Part shown: positions 35,033 through 44,663 of the stretch, in pieces
Numbering within the stretch: the first letter of the stretch is position 1
How the letters are laid out: every line of letters begins with the position of its first letter
Position numbers and translations under genes: made by a program
The notes under the pieces: model-generated
What the model was told of the DNA's origin: nothing
Databases searched by the model: none
Seen by the model: the letters and a program-made list of their open reading frames with translations, nothing else
Source: UBA9619 sp964630665
GTDB taxonomy: Bacteria; Pseudomonadota; Gammaproteobacteria; Arenicellales; UBA868
Assembly: GCA_964630665.1 (NCBI GenBank)
Contig: CAZVVN010000001.1
Span: 58,277 to 122,276, forward strand
Reading direction: 5' to 3'
Length of the DNA: 64,000 bases

Positions 35033-35049
35033 GTCACCTGACCGGTGAC
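35033..35049. promoter_or_regulatory. Inverted repeat in the glnS leader
   Basis: GTCACC and GGTGAC, six-base arms separated by five bases, lie 11 bp before the glnS start codon on the minus strand. The 3' arm contains the AGGTGA that could act as the ribosome site, so the hairpin might control translation. Equally, it might be an operator or chance; no regulator is known. Confidence 0.3.
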
Positions 35050-35504
35050 GATACTGATGCCGGATCATTCGGTTTCCCCTATTTTAGCAATCCGGCGTGG
35101 CTCCGGTGATGCCACGGCCCGGGAACTCTGGCCGGATATTTAGGGGCGGGGTCCCGGTCTGAGTCCTTTGCCGCCAGAGTGGCTGCGGACACGTCTGCGA
35201 AGGGATTGACTAAGCGACCGGCGAATGGCCACCGGCCTGAAGCTTGTAAGTGGCCAAGAGGTCCAGAAATGAGGCTGTCCCGGAGAGTTTAGGCTCTCTG
35301 TCGAGGTGTTTTATATCGACCCAGGCGGCTGTCCTCGAGGCAGGCCAGTCGCAGGTGTGTTGATTCGGGGCCTGTTTCGTGCTACTCAAGACCTTGAAAA
35401 GTCTGGGGTCAGGTGTGCCTGGTCCCTATTTGCCGCGGTCCGGCCGGGATCAGGGTGCCTGGCTGCGTCAAAGAGTATCAGCAACTGTGGAAGGAGGATG
35501 TTTG
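35050..35504. other. Divergent intergenic region between glnS and EF-G-like gene
   Basis: About 455 bases without a convincing gene. The frame that stays open from 35379 into the EF-G-like gene has no ribosome site at its start and an unconserved sequence, so it is treated as leader. A strong AAGGAGG site at 35491-35497 belongs to the GTPase gene. No tRNA, riboswitch or clear sigma-70 promoter pair was recognised. Confidence 0.6.
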
Positions 35505-37544
35505 ATGGAGTACACAACGGAAGGTATCAGGAACCTGGCGCTCGTCGGGCATGCGGGTGCCGGGAAGACAACACTTGCAGAGAGTCTTCTGCACGACGCG
35601 GGGGCTATAAACGCCCCAGGTGTGGTTGAAAAAGGGTCAACGGTTACCGATTTCGATGAACTTGAACAGAAGCATCAGCATTCCCTGACTGCGGCTTTGG
35701 CTTCCTTTGATTATCAGGGTAGGCGCATCAACCTTATTGATACACCAGGCTACCCGGACTTCATCGGGACTGCGCTCAGTGTGCTCCCTGCGGTAGAGAC
35801 TGTGGCGATTGTGATCAATGCCCAGCGCGGTGTTGAAAGTTCAGCCCGCCGTATGATGGACTCGGTACGTCAGCGAAACCAATGCGCCATGATCGTGATC
35901 AACCGTATCGATGCTGAAGATGTGGATCTTTCAGGAGTGTATGCTGAAGTCCGGGAATCTTTCGGCAACGAGTGCCTGGCCGTCAATCTTCCATCGGCCG
36001 GCGCGACGGCCGTGGTCGATTGCTTTTTTAGCCCAGAAGGCGAATCCGACATTTCTTCAGTTGAGGAGGCCCATACTGAAATTGTCGATCAGACAGTGGA
36101 ACTGGACGAAGATCTGATGACGACGTATCTCGACCAGGGCACGATCGCACCCGAGCAACTTCATGACCCGTTTGAGCAGGCGATGCGCGAAAGGCACGTG
36201 GTCCCTGTCTGTTTTGTATCCGCACAGACCGGTGCCGGTGTGCGAGCATTGAATGAATTTGTTTCCAAAATGCTGCCCAGCCCGTCAGAGGGCAACCCGC
36301 CGAGCTTCGTGAATGGTTCAGACAGCGATGGCGGGAATATTCAGATCACTCCGGACCCGGCAAGTCCGGTTGTGGCTCATATTTTCAAGATCTCCTTTGA
36401 CCCATTTGTCGGTCGGCAGGCTCTGTTTCGCCTCTATCAGGGCACCATTAAGAAGGATGCCCAGATGCTGATTGGTGACAACCGCAAACCGGTAAAGATC
36501 GGCAATCTTTCCAGTTGTCTGGGTAAGAAACTCTCTGACTGCAGTTCGATTGTGCCCGGGGATATCGCGTTGATTTCTAAGGCCGAAGGCTTCAGCTATG
36601 ACGAGGTGATTCATGATTCGCATGGCGATGGGTCTATGCGCCTGAAAAGCACTGCTCTGCCAACGCCCATGGTCGGTGTTTCGATCTCACCGAAGAGCCG
36701 GGGTGATGAACAGAAAATCGCCGAGGTATTGGGCAAGCTGATCGAGTCGGACCCTTGCCTGCGGATCGAGAGAAACCCCGCGGCCAACGAGACTGTGCTG
36801 AGAGGAATGGGCGATCTGCACTTGAGGATGGCGGTCGAACGGATGAGTGATCAGTACGCTGTTGAGGTGGAAACAGGCGTGCCGACGATCCCCTACCGGG
36901 AAACCATAGCCAGGTCAGCCGAGGGCCACTCCCGCCACAAGAAGCAGACCGGGGGTGCCGGCCAGTTCGGAGAAGTGTACCTCAAGGTAGAACCGATGGG
37001 CCGGGATGAAGGTTTTGAATTTGTTAACAAGATCGTTGGCGGCGTCATTCCCAACCAGTTTATCCCGGCTATTGAAAAAGGTGTGCAGAGTGTTCTGGAG
37101 GGCGGGGCCGTGGCCGGCTTTCCAATGCAGGACATCCGAGTGACAGTCTATGATGGGAAACATCACGCGGTCGACTCGAAGGAAGTGGCCTTTGTCGCTG
37201 CGGGTCGGAAAGCCTTTCTCGAAGCAATCGAGAAGGCCAAGCCTTTGGTCCTGGAACCTATCGTCGAGTTAGAAGTGATTGCCCCAAACGGCAATATGGG
37301 TGACATCACCGGCGATTTATCTTCCCGCCGGGGGCGTGTGAGCAGCACCGATTCAATGCCCGGCGGCATGATCAGTATCAAGGGACAGGTGCCGCTCGCG
37401 GAGATGGACGAGTACCAGTCGAAACTCAAATCGGTAACGGGTGGCGAAGGGAGTTACAACATGGAGTTCTCTGCCTATGACCCGGCGCCGGGAGATGTCC
37501 AGAAAAAACTCTCGGCTGCGTTCCAGCATCCGGAAGAGGAATGA
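35505..37544 (+). CDS. Elongation factor G-like GTPase (paralogue)
   Basis: A 679-residue translational GTPase with full EF-G architecture. The P-loop GHAGAGKT is at residues 15-22, DTPGYPDF is the G3 motif, and domains II-V follow, with the GGVIPNQFIPAIEKGV and GDLSSRRGRV segments near the C terminus. It is an EF-G-like paralogue rather than main fusA: G4 reads NRID instead of NKxD, and the switch I region lacks the canonical RGITI. The chosen ATG has AAGGAGG eight bases upstream. It stands apart from str-operon genes, which supports the paralogue view. Its cellular role is unknown; some such EF-Gs act in ribosome recycling. Confidence 0.88.
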   Translation: MEYTTEGIRNLALVGHAGAGKTTLAESLLHDAGAINAPGVVEKGSTVTDFDELEQKHQHSLTAALASFDYQGRRINLIDTPGYPDFIGTALSVLPAVETVAIVINAQRGVESSARRMMDSVRQRNQCAMIVINRIDAEDVDLSGVYAEVRESFGNECLAVNLPSAGATAVVDCFFSPEGESDISSVEEAHTEIVDQTVELDEDLMTTYLDQGTIAPEQLHDPFEQAMRERHVVPVCFVSAQTGAGVRALNEFVSKMLPSPSEGNPPSFVNGSDSDGGNIQITPDPASPVVAHIFKISFDPFVGRQALFRLYQGTIKKDAQMLIGDNRKPVKIGNLSSCLGKKLSDCSSIVPGDIALISKAEGFSYDEVIHDSHGDGSMRLKSTALPTPMVGVSISPKSRGDEQKIAEVLGKLIESDPCLRIERNPAANETVLRGMGDLHLRMAVERMSDQYAVEVETGVPTIPYRETIARSAEGHSRHKKQTGGAGQFGEVYLKVEPMGRDEGFEFVNKIVGGVIPNQFIPAIEKGVQSVLEGGAVAGFPMQDIRVTVYDGKHHAVDSKEVAFVAAGRKAFLEAIEKAKPLVLEPIVELEVIAPNGNMGDITGDLSSRRGRVSSTDSMPGGMISIKGQVPLAEMDEYQSKLKSVTGGEGSYNMEFSAYDPAPGDVQKKLSAAFQHPEEE

Positions 37545-37674
37545 CTTAAGGCCACTGGTTGTCCTGTGCAAGTACTGACCTTGCCAGCACCATGGCCAGG
37601 TCACTCCAGCATCGGTTGTTCGTTGCAGTGATATACTTGCGCGCCAAAAAATCCTTGCCCTTTGAGACCCGGAT

Positions 37675-37691
37675 CACCTGAATAACAGGTG
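37675..37691 (+). promoter_or_regulatory. Hairpin covering the ribosome site of the DAHP synthase gene
   Basis: CACCTG pairs with CAGGTG across an AATAA loop, and the 3' arm contains AGGTG, the likely ribosome site five bases before the ATG at 37697. Folding would mask the site, so the hairpin may reduce translation. No leader peptide rich in aromatic residues was seen, so classical attenuation is not supported. Confidence 0.35.
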
Positions 37692-37696
37692 CTCAA

Positions 37697-38797
37697 ATGA
37701 AACAGGCTGGAACATTGAAACACAACACGAGTGATCATCTCAGCGTTACCGACAATCTTCGGATCGACGGGATCCAGGATGTTGCTAATCCCAAGACGAT
37801 CATCGATGAACTTCCCGCGTCGACTGAGATTTCATCCTTGGTCACCCGTACACGGGCCGAGGCCCACCGAATTCTGGATGGTACAGATAACCGCGTCATT
37901 GCGATCATTGGGCCGTGCTCAATCCACGATCCCGAAGCAGCACTGGACTATGCCCGGCGGCTGCAATCGCTGAGGGATGCTTGTTCAGATGATCTGTTGA
38001 TCATCATGCGGGTCTATTTTGAAAAACCCCGGACAACAGTGGGCTGGAAAGGCCTGATCAATGACCCCAATCTCGATGGTTCCTTCGATATTAATCACGG
38101 GATCCGGCTGGCAAGAAAGCTGCTGCTTGATCTGAACCATATAGGTATGCCGGCTGGCACTGAATACCTCGACCTGTTGACACCCCAGTACATCACAGAC
38201 CTGATCAGCTGGGGCGCGATCGGCGCCCGGACAACGGAAAGCCAGTTACACCGTGAGTTGGCTTCCGGATTGTCCTGTCCTGTGGGGTTCAAAAACGGCA
38301 CGGACGGGAATCTGAAAATTGCCATTGATGCAGTTTCTGCGGCTGCACACCCGCATCATTTTCTGACCGTGACCAAAGCGGGCTATCTTGGGATTTTTCA
38401 GACTACCGGCAACGAAGACGGGCACGTGATCCTTCGAGGTGGGTTGCAACCTAATTTCGACCGCGAGAGTATCGGCGCTGCGTCGAATCTGCTGAAAGAT
38501 GCGGGACTGCCAGCGAGGCTCATGGTCGATTTCAGTCATGCGAACAGTGCAAAAGAGCACCGCCGCCAGCTGGACGTCGCAGCCGATGTCGGCAGTCAGA
38601 TTGCCCAGGGAGAAGAGCGTATCGTTGGGATTATGCTCGAGAGTAATATTATCGAGGGCCGGCAGGACGTTGAATCCGCGGGGTCTTTGGTCTACGGCCA
38701 GAGCATCACTGATGCCTGCCTCGGTTGGGAGGATACCAGCCGGATCATCGAACAGCTCGCCGAGGCGGTTGAAAGACGGCGTCAGGCAACGGTGTAG
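37697..38797 (+). CDS. 3-deoxy-7-phosphoheptulonate synthase, class I (AroF/G/H type)
   Basis: A 366-residue DAHP synthase, the first enzyme of aromatic amino acid synthesis, which joins phosphoenolpyruvate and erythrose 4-phosphate. The metal ligand Cys74 is in GPCSIHDP. The PEP site reads RVYFEKPRTTVGWKG, and PAGTEYLDLLTPQY and GARTTESQ follow as in AroG. The N-terminal extension used for feedback binding is present, but the feedback amino acid cannot be read with confidence. It is monocistronic, with the EF-G-like gene 152 bp upstream. The leader has a hairpin covering the ribosome site at 37675-37691. Confidence 0.93.
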   Translation: MKQAGTLKHNTSDHLSVTDNLRIDGIQDVANPKTIIDELPASTEISSLVTRTRAEAHRILDGTDNRVIAIIGPCSIHDPEAALDYARRLQSLRDACSDDLLIIMRVYFEKPRTTVGWKGLINDPNLDGSFDINHGIRLARKLLLDLNHIGMPAGTEYLDLLTPQYITDLISWGAIGARTTESQLHRELASGLSCPVGFKNGTDGNLKIAIDAVSAAAHPHHFLTVTKAGYLGIFQTTGNEDGHVILRGGLQPNFDRESIGAASNLLKDAGLPARLMVDFSHANSAKEHRRQLDVAADVGSQIAQGEERIVGIMLESNIIEGRQDVESAGSLVYGQSITDACLGWEDTSRIIEQLAEAVERRRQATV

Positions 38798-39009
38798 GCC
38801 TGTGCTCTTGGGATCGATCGACTGATCAGATGCCAGAGGATGAGATCTGCTGTTCGAGCTTATGGGCTGATCAGTAATTCTGTTTCAGATCCTTTGCGGC
38901 AGTGCTGGTCTTCTGTGTCATCTTTTTAGTGGTGGCCGGTAATCGATTTTCTGGAGTTTGGCAGGCTCATTCTTCCACCCTGTTTCTGTGAAGCCGATGG
39001 ATTCATGAC

Positions 39010-40191
39010 ATGATAAAACCCCACGGCGCCAGCCAGCTAATGCCCCTTTACGTGGCAGATGAAAAGGAACGCGCGACCCTGCTGAGTGAGGCGGAGAATC
39101 TACCTGCACTTGAAGTCAGCTCAGCAGTGGCAGCCAATGCAGTGATGCTGGGAGGTGGCTACTTCACACCCCTGGCGGGATTCATGGATCGTCAAGATGC
39201 GCTCCATGTGGCCCATGAGATGCACACAGCCAACGGCCTGTTCTGGCCCGTCCCGGTTCTCAATCTGACTGATTCGTGTGCTGTAAAGCCGGGTGGTCGA
39301 ATCGCACTGTGCGATCCGGGCAGCCCTGGTACAACGGTGCTTGCGATTCAGGATGTTGAACGGGTTGAGGCGTTGAGCGATGAGGATATCGAGATCATTA
39401 CCCGTAATGTCTACGGCACGACTGACCAGACCCACCCAGGCATCTCGGCGTTCACGTCGCTTGGTAGAACACTGGTCTCCGGGCCGGTCAGGGTACTCAA
39501 TCACAGTTACTTTGAACTGGATTTTCCCGAAACTTTCAGGACCGCAGAGCAGATTCGACACGAGATAGCCGATCGTGGGTGGAAGAAGGTGATTGCCTTT
39601 CAGACTCGCAACCCGATGCATCGCGCACATGAAGAGTTATGCAAGATAGCTCGGGATGCTGTTAGTGCTGATGGCGTGTTGATCCACATGTTGCTGGGAA
39701 AGCTCAAACCGGGGGACATTCCGGCGTCCGTGCGTGACGCTGCGATTCGCAAGATGGTCGAGCTCTATTTCCCCCCCAACAGCGTTATGGTCACCGGCTA
39801 CGGTTTTGACATGCTCTATGCGGGGCCGCGTGAAGCAGTGCTGCACGCGATCTTCCGTCAAAATGCTGGTTGTACCCATCTGATCGTCGGTCGTGACCAC
39901 GCCGGAGTCGGTGATTTCTATGGGGCATTTGACGCGCAAGCCATCTTTGAGAAGCAGGTGCCAGAAGGCGTGTTAGAGATCGAGATCTTTAAGGCCGATC
40001 ACACTGCATATTCAAAAAAACTGAACCAGGTGGTGATGATGCGGGATGTATCGGATCACCAGGAGGACGATTTTGTGTTGTTATCCGGTACCCGCGTCCG
40101 GGAGATGCTTCTGGCAGGAGAACCGCTGCCGCCCGAGTTTGCGCGACCCGAAGTTGGCAAGATTCTGATGGACTACTATCAGGCAGGGTGA
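39010..40191 (+). CDS. sat: Sulfate adenylyltransferase (ATP sulfurylase, Sat type)
   Basis: A 393-residue homo-oligomeric ATP sulfurylase, not the CysD/CysN type. The ATP and sulfate site has QTRNPMH at residues 198-204 followed by RAHEELC, and GRDHAG starts at 294. The N-terminal PUA-like domain has GGGYFTPLAGFMD. In sulfur oxidisers this enzyme runs in reverse, making ATP and sulfate from APS; it can also start sulfate assimilation. No aprAB or cysC gene is adjacent, so direction cannot be fixed. Sulfite released by the sulfonate and thiol pathways in this window would be a fitting source of APS. The gene stands alone with a weak ribosome site. Confidence 0.92.
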   Translation: MIKPHGASQLMPLYVADEKERATLLSEAENLPALEVSSAVAANAVMLGGGYFTPLAGFMDRQDALHVAHEMHTANGLFWPVPVLNLTDSCAVKPGGRIALCDPGSPGTTVLAIQDVERVEALSDEDIEIITRNVYGTTDQTHPGISAFTSLGRTLVSGPVRVLNHSYFELDFPETFRTAEQIRHEIADRGWKKVIAFQTRNPMHRAHEELCKIARDAVSADGVLIHMLLGKLKPGDIPASVRDAAIRKMVELYFPPNSVMVTGYGFDMLYAGPREAVLHAIFRQNAGCTHLIVGRDHAGVGDFYGAFDAQAIFEKQVPEGVLEIEIFKADHTAYSKKLNQVVMMRDVSDHQEDDFVLLSGTRVREMLLAGEPLPPEFARPEVGKILMDYYQAG

Positions 40192-40232
40192 TCGTGTCGA
40201 CCTAGCCCGATGGAAAACGGATGAATTACTGG

Positions 40233-40499
40233 TTAGAGCCCTTGGATCTGATCGACCGGGATGCTCTCATCCTCCAGCATCACTGGAATGCCGTCATCTA
40301 TCCGATAGATGTGCTGTCTGTTTCTGGTGATCAATCCTTCCGTAAGCGGAGTTTCAACCGGACTGTCATCGGTATGGCTGATCTTGCCAGTTGCGATCGC
40401 ATCATTGATCAGGGTGAGGTCCGTCTCAGTGAGCGGAAAGACTGGTTGCTTGGTCACCGGGCAGCAAAGGATATCCAGTAGTTTTTGGTCTATGGGCAT
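40233..40499 (-). CDS. Trm112 family protein (YcaR-like)
   Basis: An 88-residue Trm112-family protein. Typical features are DILCCPVTKQPV near the N terminus, where metal-binding cysteines of the family sit, and the C-terminal YRIDDGIPVMLEDE. E. coli YcaR is the bacterial counterpart; eukaryotic Trm112 activates several methyltransferases, but the bacterial partner is not settled. The central loop is slightly longer than in YcaR (60 residues in E. coli). It converges with sat and starts about 130 bp from the CDF transporter gene on the other strand. Confidence 0.85.
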   Translation of the reverse strand: MPIDQKLLDILCCPVTKQPVFPLTETDLTLINDAIATGKISHTDDSPVETPLTEGLITRNRQHIYRIDDGIPVMLEDESIPVDQIQGL

Positions 40500-40631
40500 C
40501 AGGAAGAGTCCTCAATCTTTTCTGGTTCACCGGCAGTCACACGGCACCCAGTATACTGTGGCAGATTCTACGCTGCATCCGGTATCGACAGGCTCAAAAA
40601 AGATCCGGTCGTGAGGCATTAAGTCACATAG

Positions 40632-41777
40632 ATGGCGACAGGCTCAAAGAAAGTGGTGCTCGCTGCGATCACTGGCAATGCCGTGCTGACGGTTCTCAAG
40701 TTCGGTGCTGCCGTGATCACCCAGTCGGCAGCAATGATGAACGAAGCGATCCACAGTCTAATGGATACGCTCAACCAGTTGTTTCTTTTGATGGGACTCA
40801 AAGCAGGTAGTAGACCCGCGGACAGGCGTTATGCTTTCGGTCACGGGCAGAAGAAATACCTCTGGAATCTCTGGAGTGCAATCGGTCTTTTTTCGATCGG
40901 CTGCGGGCTGGGTCTGGCGCATGCGTGGCACGCCTGGCAGCGGGGGGCTGAACCACCTGTGACGGAATCGATCCCGTTCAGTGTGCTCGGGAACGTGAAC
41001 CCTCTGTGGTTGTCCGGGGTGGTCCTGGCTGTGGCGGTTGTCGTTGATAGCTGGGTTTTTCGCTTGGCTTGGCGGGAGTTCTGTGTCCGGGCAAGGTCCA
41101 AGGGATACAACCGGCCAATGGCTTACCTGAATCAGATTGACGATCCGACCCTGGTTGCGGTGTTGCTCGAGGACGCGGTGGCTGTAATTGGTGTACTTCT
41201 AGCCGCGCTAGGCATCACTCTTAGTCGATTGACCGGTGCCGTGGTGTGGGACATCGGTTTCTCGGTGGTCATTGCTTTGATGCTTGGGCTGACGGCGGTT
41301 TTTCTGGGTATGATTAACATGCGTTTCCTGAGTGATGTCCGTGACCGGGATGCCGAGCAGGTTTTTGCCAGTGTTGCTAGAGAACACCTGGAAATTGAGC
41401 GATTCCATGATGTCCGGAGCATCGTGATCGATGAGCAAAACACGGTGCTGGTCGGTGAGATCGAGCTTCGGGAGGAAGCTGTGCTCGCGGGATTGCACAA
41501 GAGGATAGAAAGGTATCACGAGGCACTACTCCTCGCTGTTCCCGCTGACCGGCGAACCGAGCAGCAGCTGGTGGAGGAACTGGCCGACCGGGCAGCGGTG
41601 AAGGCGACCCTGGAACGTACAGAGCAGATCATAGACGAGGTAGAATCCCGCCTGCGCGACTTTTGCCCGCGGGTATCCCATGTCACGCTGGAGGTACAGG
41701 GTATTGCTTCCAGTGCCGGCGGTGAACCGGATATTTCTCATCAGAACCGGCAGCCCCGGGACTCTGGAACGACTTAA
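40632..41777 (+). CDS. Cation diffusion facilitator (CDF) family transporter
   Basis: A 381-residue CDF protein with six membrane helices and a long C-terminal cytosolic domain. The metal-site residues of TM2 are seen in NEAIHSLMDT; the matching TM5 site reads LLEDAVAV, so the His of the classic HxxxD is not conserved. It exports divalent cations such as zinc, iron or manganese by proton exchange. The cytosolic tail from about residue 220 is rich in Glu and Arg. The ribosome site is weak (GAGG 14 bases before the ATG). Metal specificity cannot be assigned from these features. Confidence 0.85.
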   Translation: MATGSKKVVLAAITGNAVLTVLKFGAAVITQSAAMMNEAIHSLMDTLNQLFLLMGLKAGSRPADRRYAFGHGQKKYLWNLWSAIGLFSIGCGLGLAHAWHAWQRGAEPPVTESIPFSVLGNVNPLWLSGVVLAVAVVVDSWVFRLAWREFCVRARSKGYNRPMAYLNQIDDPTLVAVLLEDAVAVIGVLLAALGITLSRLTGAVVWDIGFSVVIALMLGLTAVFLGMINMRFLSDVRDRDAEQVFASVAREHLEIERFHDVRSIVIDEQNTVLVGEIELREEAVLAGLHKRIERYHEALLLAVPADRRTEQQLVEELADRAAVKATLERTEQIIDEVESRLRDFCPRVSHVTLEVQGIASSAGGEPDISHQNRQPRDSGTT

Positions 41778-41797
41778 TCGAGTTTTAGGTAGATCTT

Positions 41798-42490
41798 ATG
41801 AAAACCATGAGCATGGTCTTTACCGTCTTGGCCGGTCTAATCGTGATGGCCCCGTTGGCAGCGGATGAAAGTCCTCTTGAAACGGATCAACAGAAATACA
41901 GTTACGCGCTGGGTTACCAGATCGGCAGTCAGATCGCCCAGCAAATCAACGCAGAAGGAGTGGTGCTCGATGCGGACGCATTTTCCCGCGGTATTGCCGA
42001 TGTTCTGGCAGGCAGGAGCCTGGCGCTCAGTGAGGAGGAAATGATGGCAGCGATCTCAGCAAAGGAGCAACAGAAACTTCAGAGGATGAGTGAAGCCGCG
42101 GGATCGAATACCGAGGCAGGGGACCGGTTTCGTGCTGAATATTCTGCCAGGGCCGGTGTCTCACAGACCCAAAGCGGACTGCTTTACCGGATAATAACGG
42201 AAGGTGCAGCACAAAGGCCTGGACCGGACGCCACGGTGGTCGTTCATTATCGGGGCACCTTACCCGACGGTACTGAGTTCGACAGTTCTCATAAGCGCGG
42301 TCAACCGGCCACCTTCAGCCTCGCTGGTATCATTCCTGGTTGGCGAGAAGTCCTGCAGCTTATGGGTGAAGGCGCGCTATGGGAAGTGGTCATCCCACCG
42401 GAACTTGCTTACGGAAAAACCGGTGCCGGTGGACTGATCGGACCGAACCAGACCCTGTTATTCGAGATCGAGTTGCTGGAGATCAAGTAG
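41798..42490 (+). CDS. FKBP-type peptidyl-prolyl cis-trans isomerase, secreted
   Basis: A 230-residue Mip/FkpA-like foldase. An N-terminal signal peptide (residues 1-22) with probable cleavage near APLAADE sends it to the periplasm. A helical dimerisation domain (about residues 30-105) precedes the FKBP domain (140-230), with VVHYRGTLPDGTEFDSS and the AYGKTGAGGLIGPNQTL loop that lines the active site. It speeds proline isomerisation in folding envelope proteins. It follows the CDF gene by 20 bp on the same strand, and its ribosome site AGG is modest, so it may share that transcript. Confidence 0.92.
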   Translation: MKTMSMVFTVLAGLIVMAPLAADESPLETDQQKYSYALGYQIGSQIAQQINAEGVVLDADAFSRGIADVLAGRSLALSEEEMMAAISAKEQQKLQRMSEAAGSNTEAGDRFRAEYSARAGVSQTQSGLLYRIITEGAAQRPGPDATVVVHYRGTLPDGTEFDSSHKRGQPATFSLAGIIPGWREVLQLMGEGALWEVVIPPELAYGKTGAGGLIGPNQTLLFEIELLEIK

Positions 42491-42547
42491 GGCGGTGAAT
42501 TTCAGACCCTGATTCTGCAGGATCCGTGCAGCCGGTCATTTGGCGGA

Positions 42548-43393
42548 TCAGTGCGACAGGTTCATGACGACGATGCCGGTGACAACCAGACCTGCAGAAA
42601 AAACTCTGAACACCAATCGCTGTTCCTTCAGCATGAATCCACCGATGAAAACAGCCATGATCACGCTCGTTTCGCGCAGTGCAGATACCATAGCCATGAC
42701 GTTGCTGCTCATCGCCCAGATCACCAGGCCATAAGCGCCTGCTGCTGCGAGCCCGCTGATCCAGAGTCCTCGCCAGTTGAGTAAGTAGTAGGACCGGATG
42801 ACATGTCGTCGGCGTACAGCCATGAATCCACCAAAAGTGATGGCTTCAAGAATAAACAGCCAAAGGATGTAGCCGAATTCGTGTTCGCTATGGCGTACAC
42901 CCAGACCGTCAGCGACAGTGTAGGCTGCGATCCAGCTGCCGGTACCCAGGGCAAACAGTACGGGCCGTGGATCACGGTGCCAGGGCAGGCCTTTCTCAAA
43001 GCTGAGTGCAGTGATGCCCAACGAGGCAAGAACAATGCCTGACAGAGCGGCAAATGACAGGGTTTCGCCAGCGATCGCGCCGCCGATGATCGCAACCAGC
43101 AGCGGTGCGCTGCCGCGGGACAGCGGATAAACCTGACCCAGATCGCCTGAGCGGTACCCATTGATCAGAAACCAGTAATAACCCCAGTGCAGGACCAGTG
43201 ACAGGGCCAGATAGGGCCAGGCGTCGGGGTGCGGCAGCGACACGAAAGGCAGCAAGAAGAGGCAGATCACACCCGAACAGATGTGCATCAATGCCAGGCT
43301 CAGCATCTTGTCCTGGCCAGATTTGATGAAAGCATTCCAGGAAGCATGCAGCAGGGCTGCCAGCAGTACCAGGCCGATTGTCGAGACAGTCAA
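42548..43393 (-). CDS. DMT/EamA family transporter
   Basis: A 281-residue inner-membrane protein with about ten hydrophobic helices. Distinctive segments are LLHASWNAFIKSGQDK near the start, which is common in EamA permeases, GQVYPLSRGSAPLLVAI at about residues 86-102, and the second repeat ending ALRETSVIMAVFIG with a charged loop before the last helix. It is the third EamA-type permease in the window. It converges with the FKBP gene and is divergent from serA, with 229 bp between them. The substrate is unknown; amino acid or metabolite export is the family norm. Confidence 0.82.
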   Translation of the reverse strand: MTVSTIGLVLLAALLHASWNAFIKSGQDKMLSLALMHICSGVICLFLLPFVSLPHPDAWPYLALSLVLHWGYYWFLINGYRSGDLGQVYPLSRGSAPLLVAIIGGAIAGETLSFAALSGIVLASLGITALSFEKGLPWHRDPRPVLFALGTGSWIAAYTVADGLGVRHSEHEFGYILWLFILEAITFGGFMAVRRRHVIRSYYLLNWRGLWISGLAAAGAYGLVIWAMSSNVMAMVSALRETSVIMAVFIGGFMLKEQRLVFRVFSAGLVVTGIVVMNLSH

Positions 43394-43622
43394 TGGTGTG
43401 GTTTCAGGTTGGGTAGGATGCTCACAGCACAGGTCATCGAGTCAGTTACCGGATGAGCGTTATATAGCTTTATCCTAATGCGACCCTTGGCGGTCCGGTA
43501 GCGTACCAGCTGCAGGCCGGGGGTTTAATTTGCCTGGCCAGTCATCGACAATTCGCGTTGCTCTGGCGGTCCGATTACGGCTGGATCGTCGTTCTGGAGA
43601 CTCTATAACAGGAACCGGATAA

Positions 43623-44633
<1,011 letters not shown>

Positions 44634-44663
44634 TCAGACCTGTGGCCAGACTGGAGATTACGC

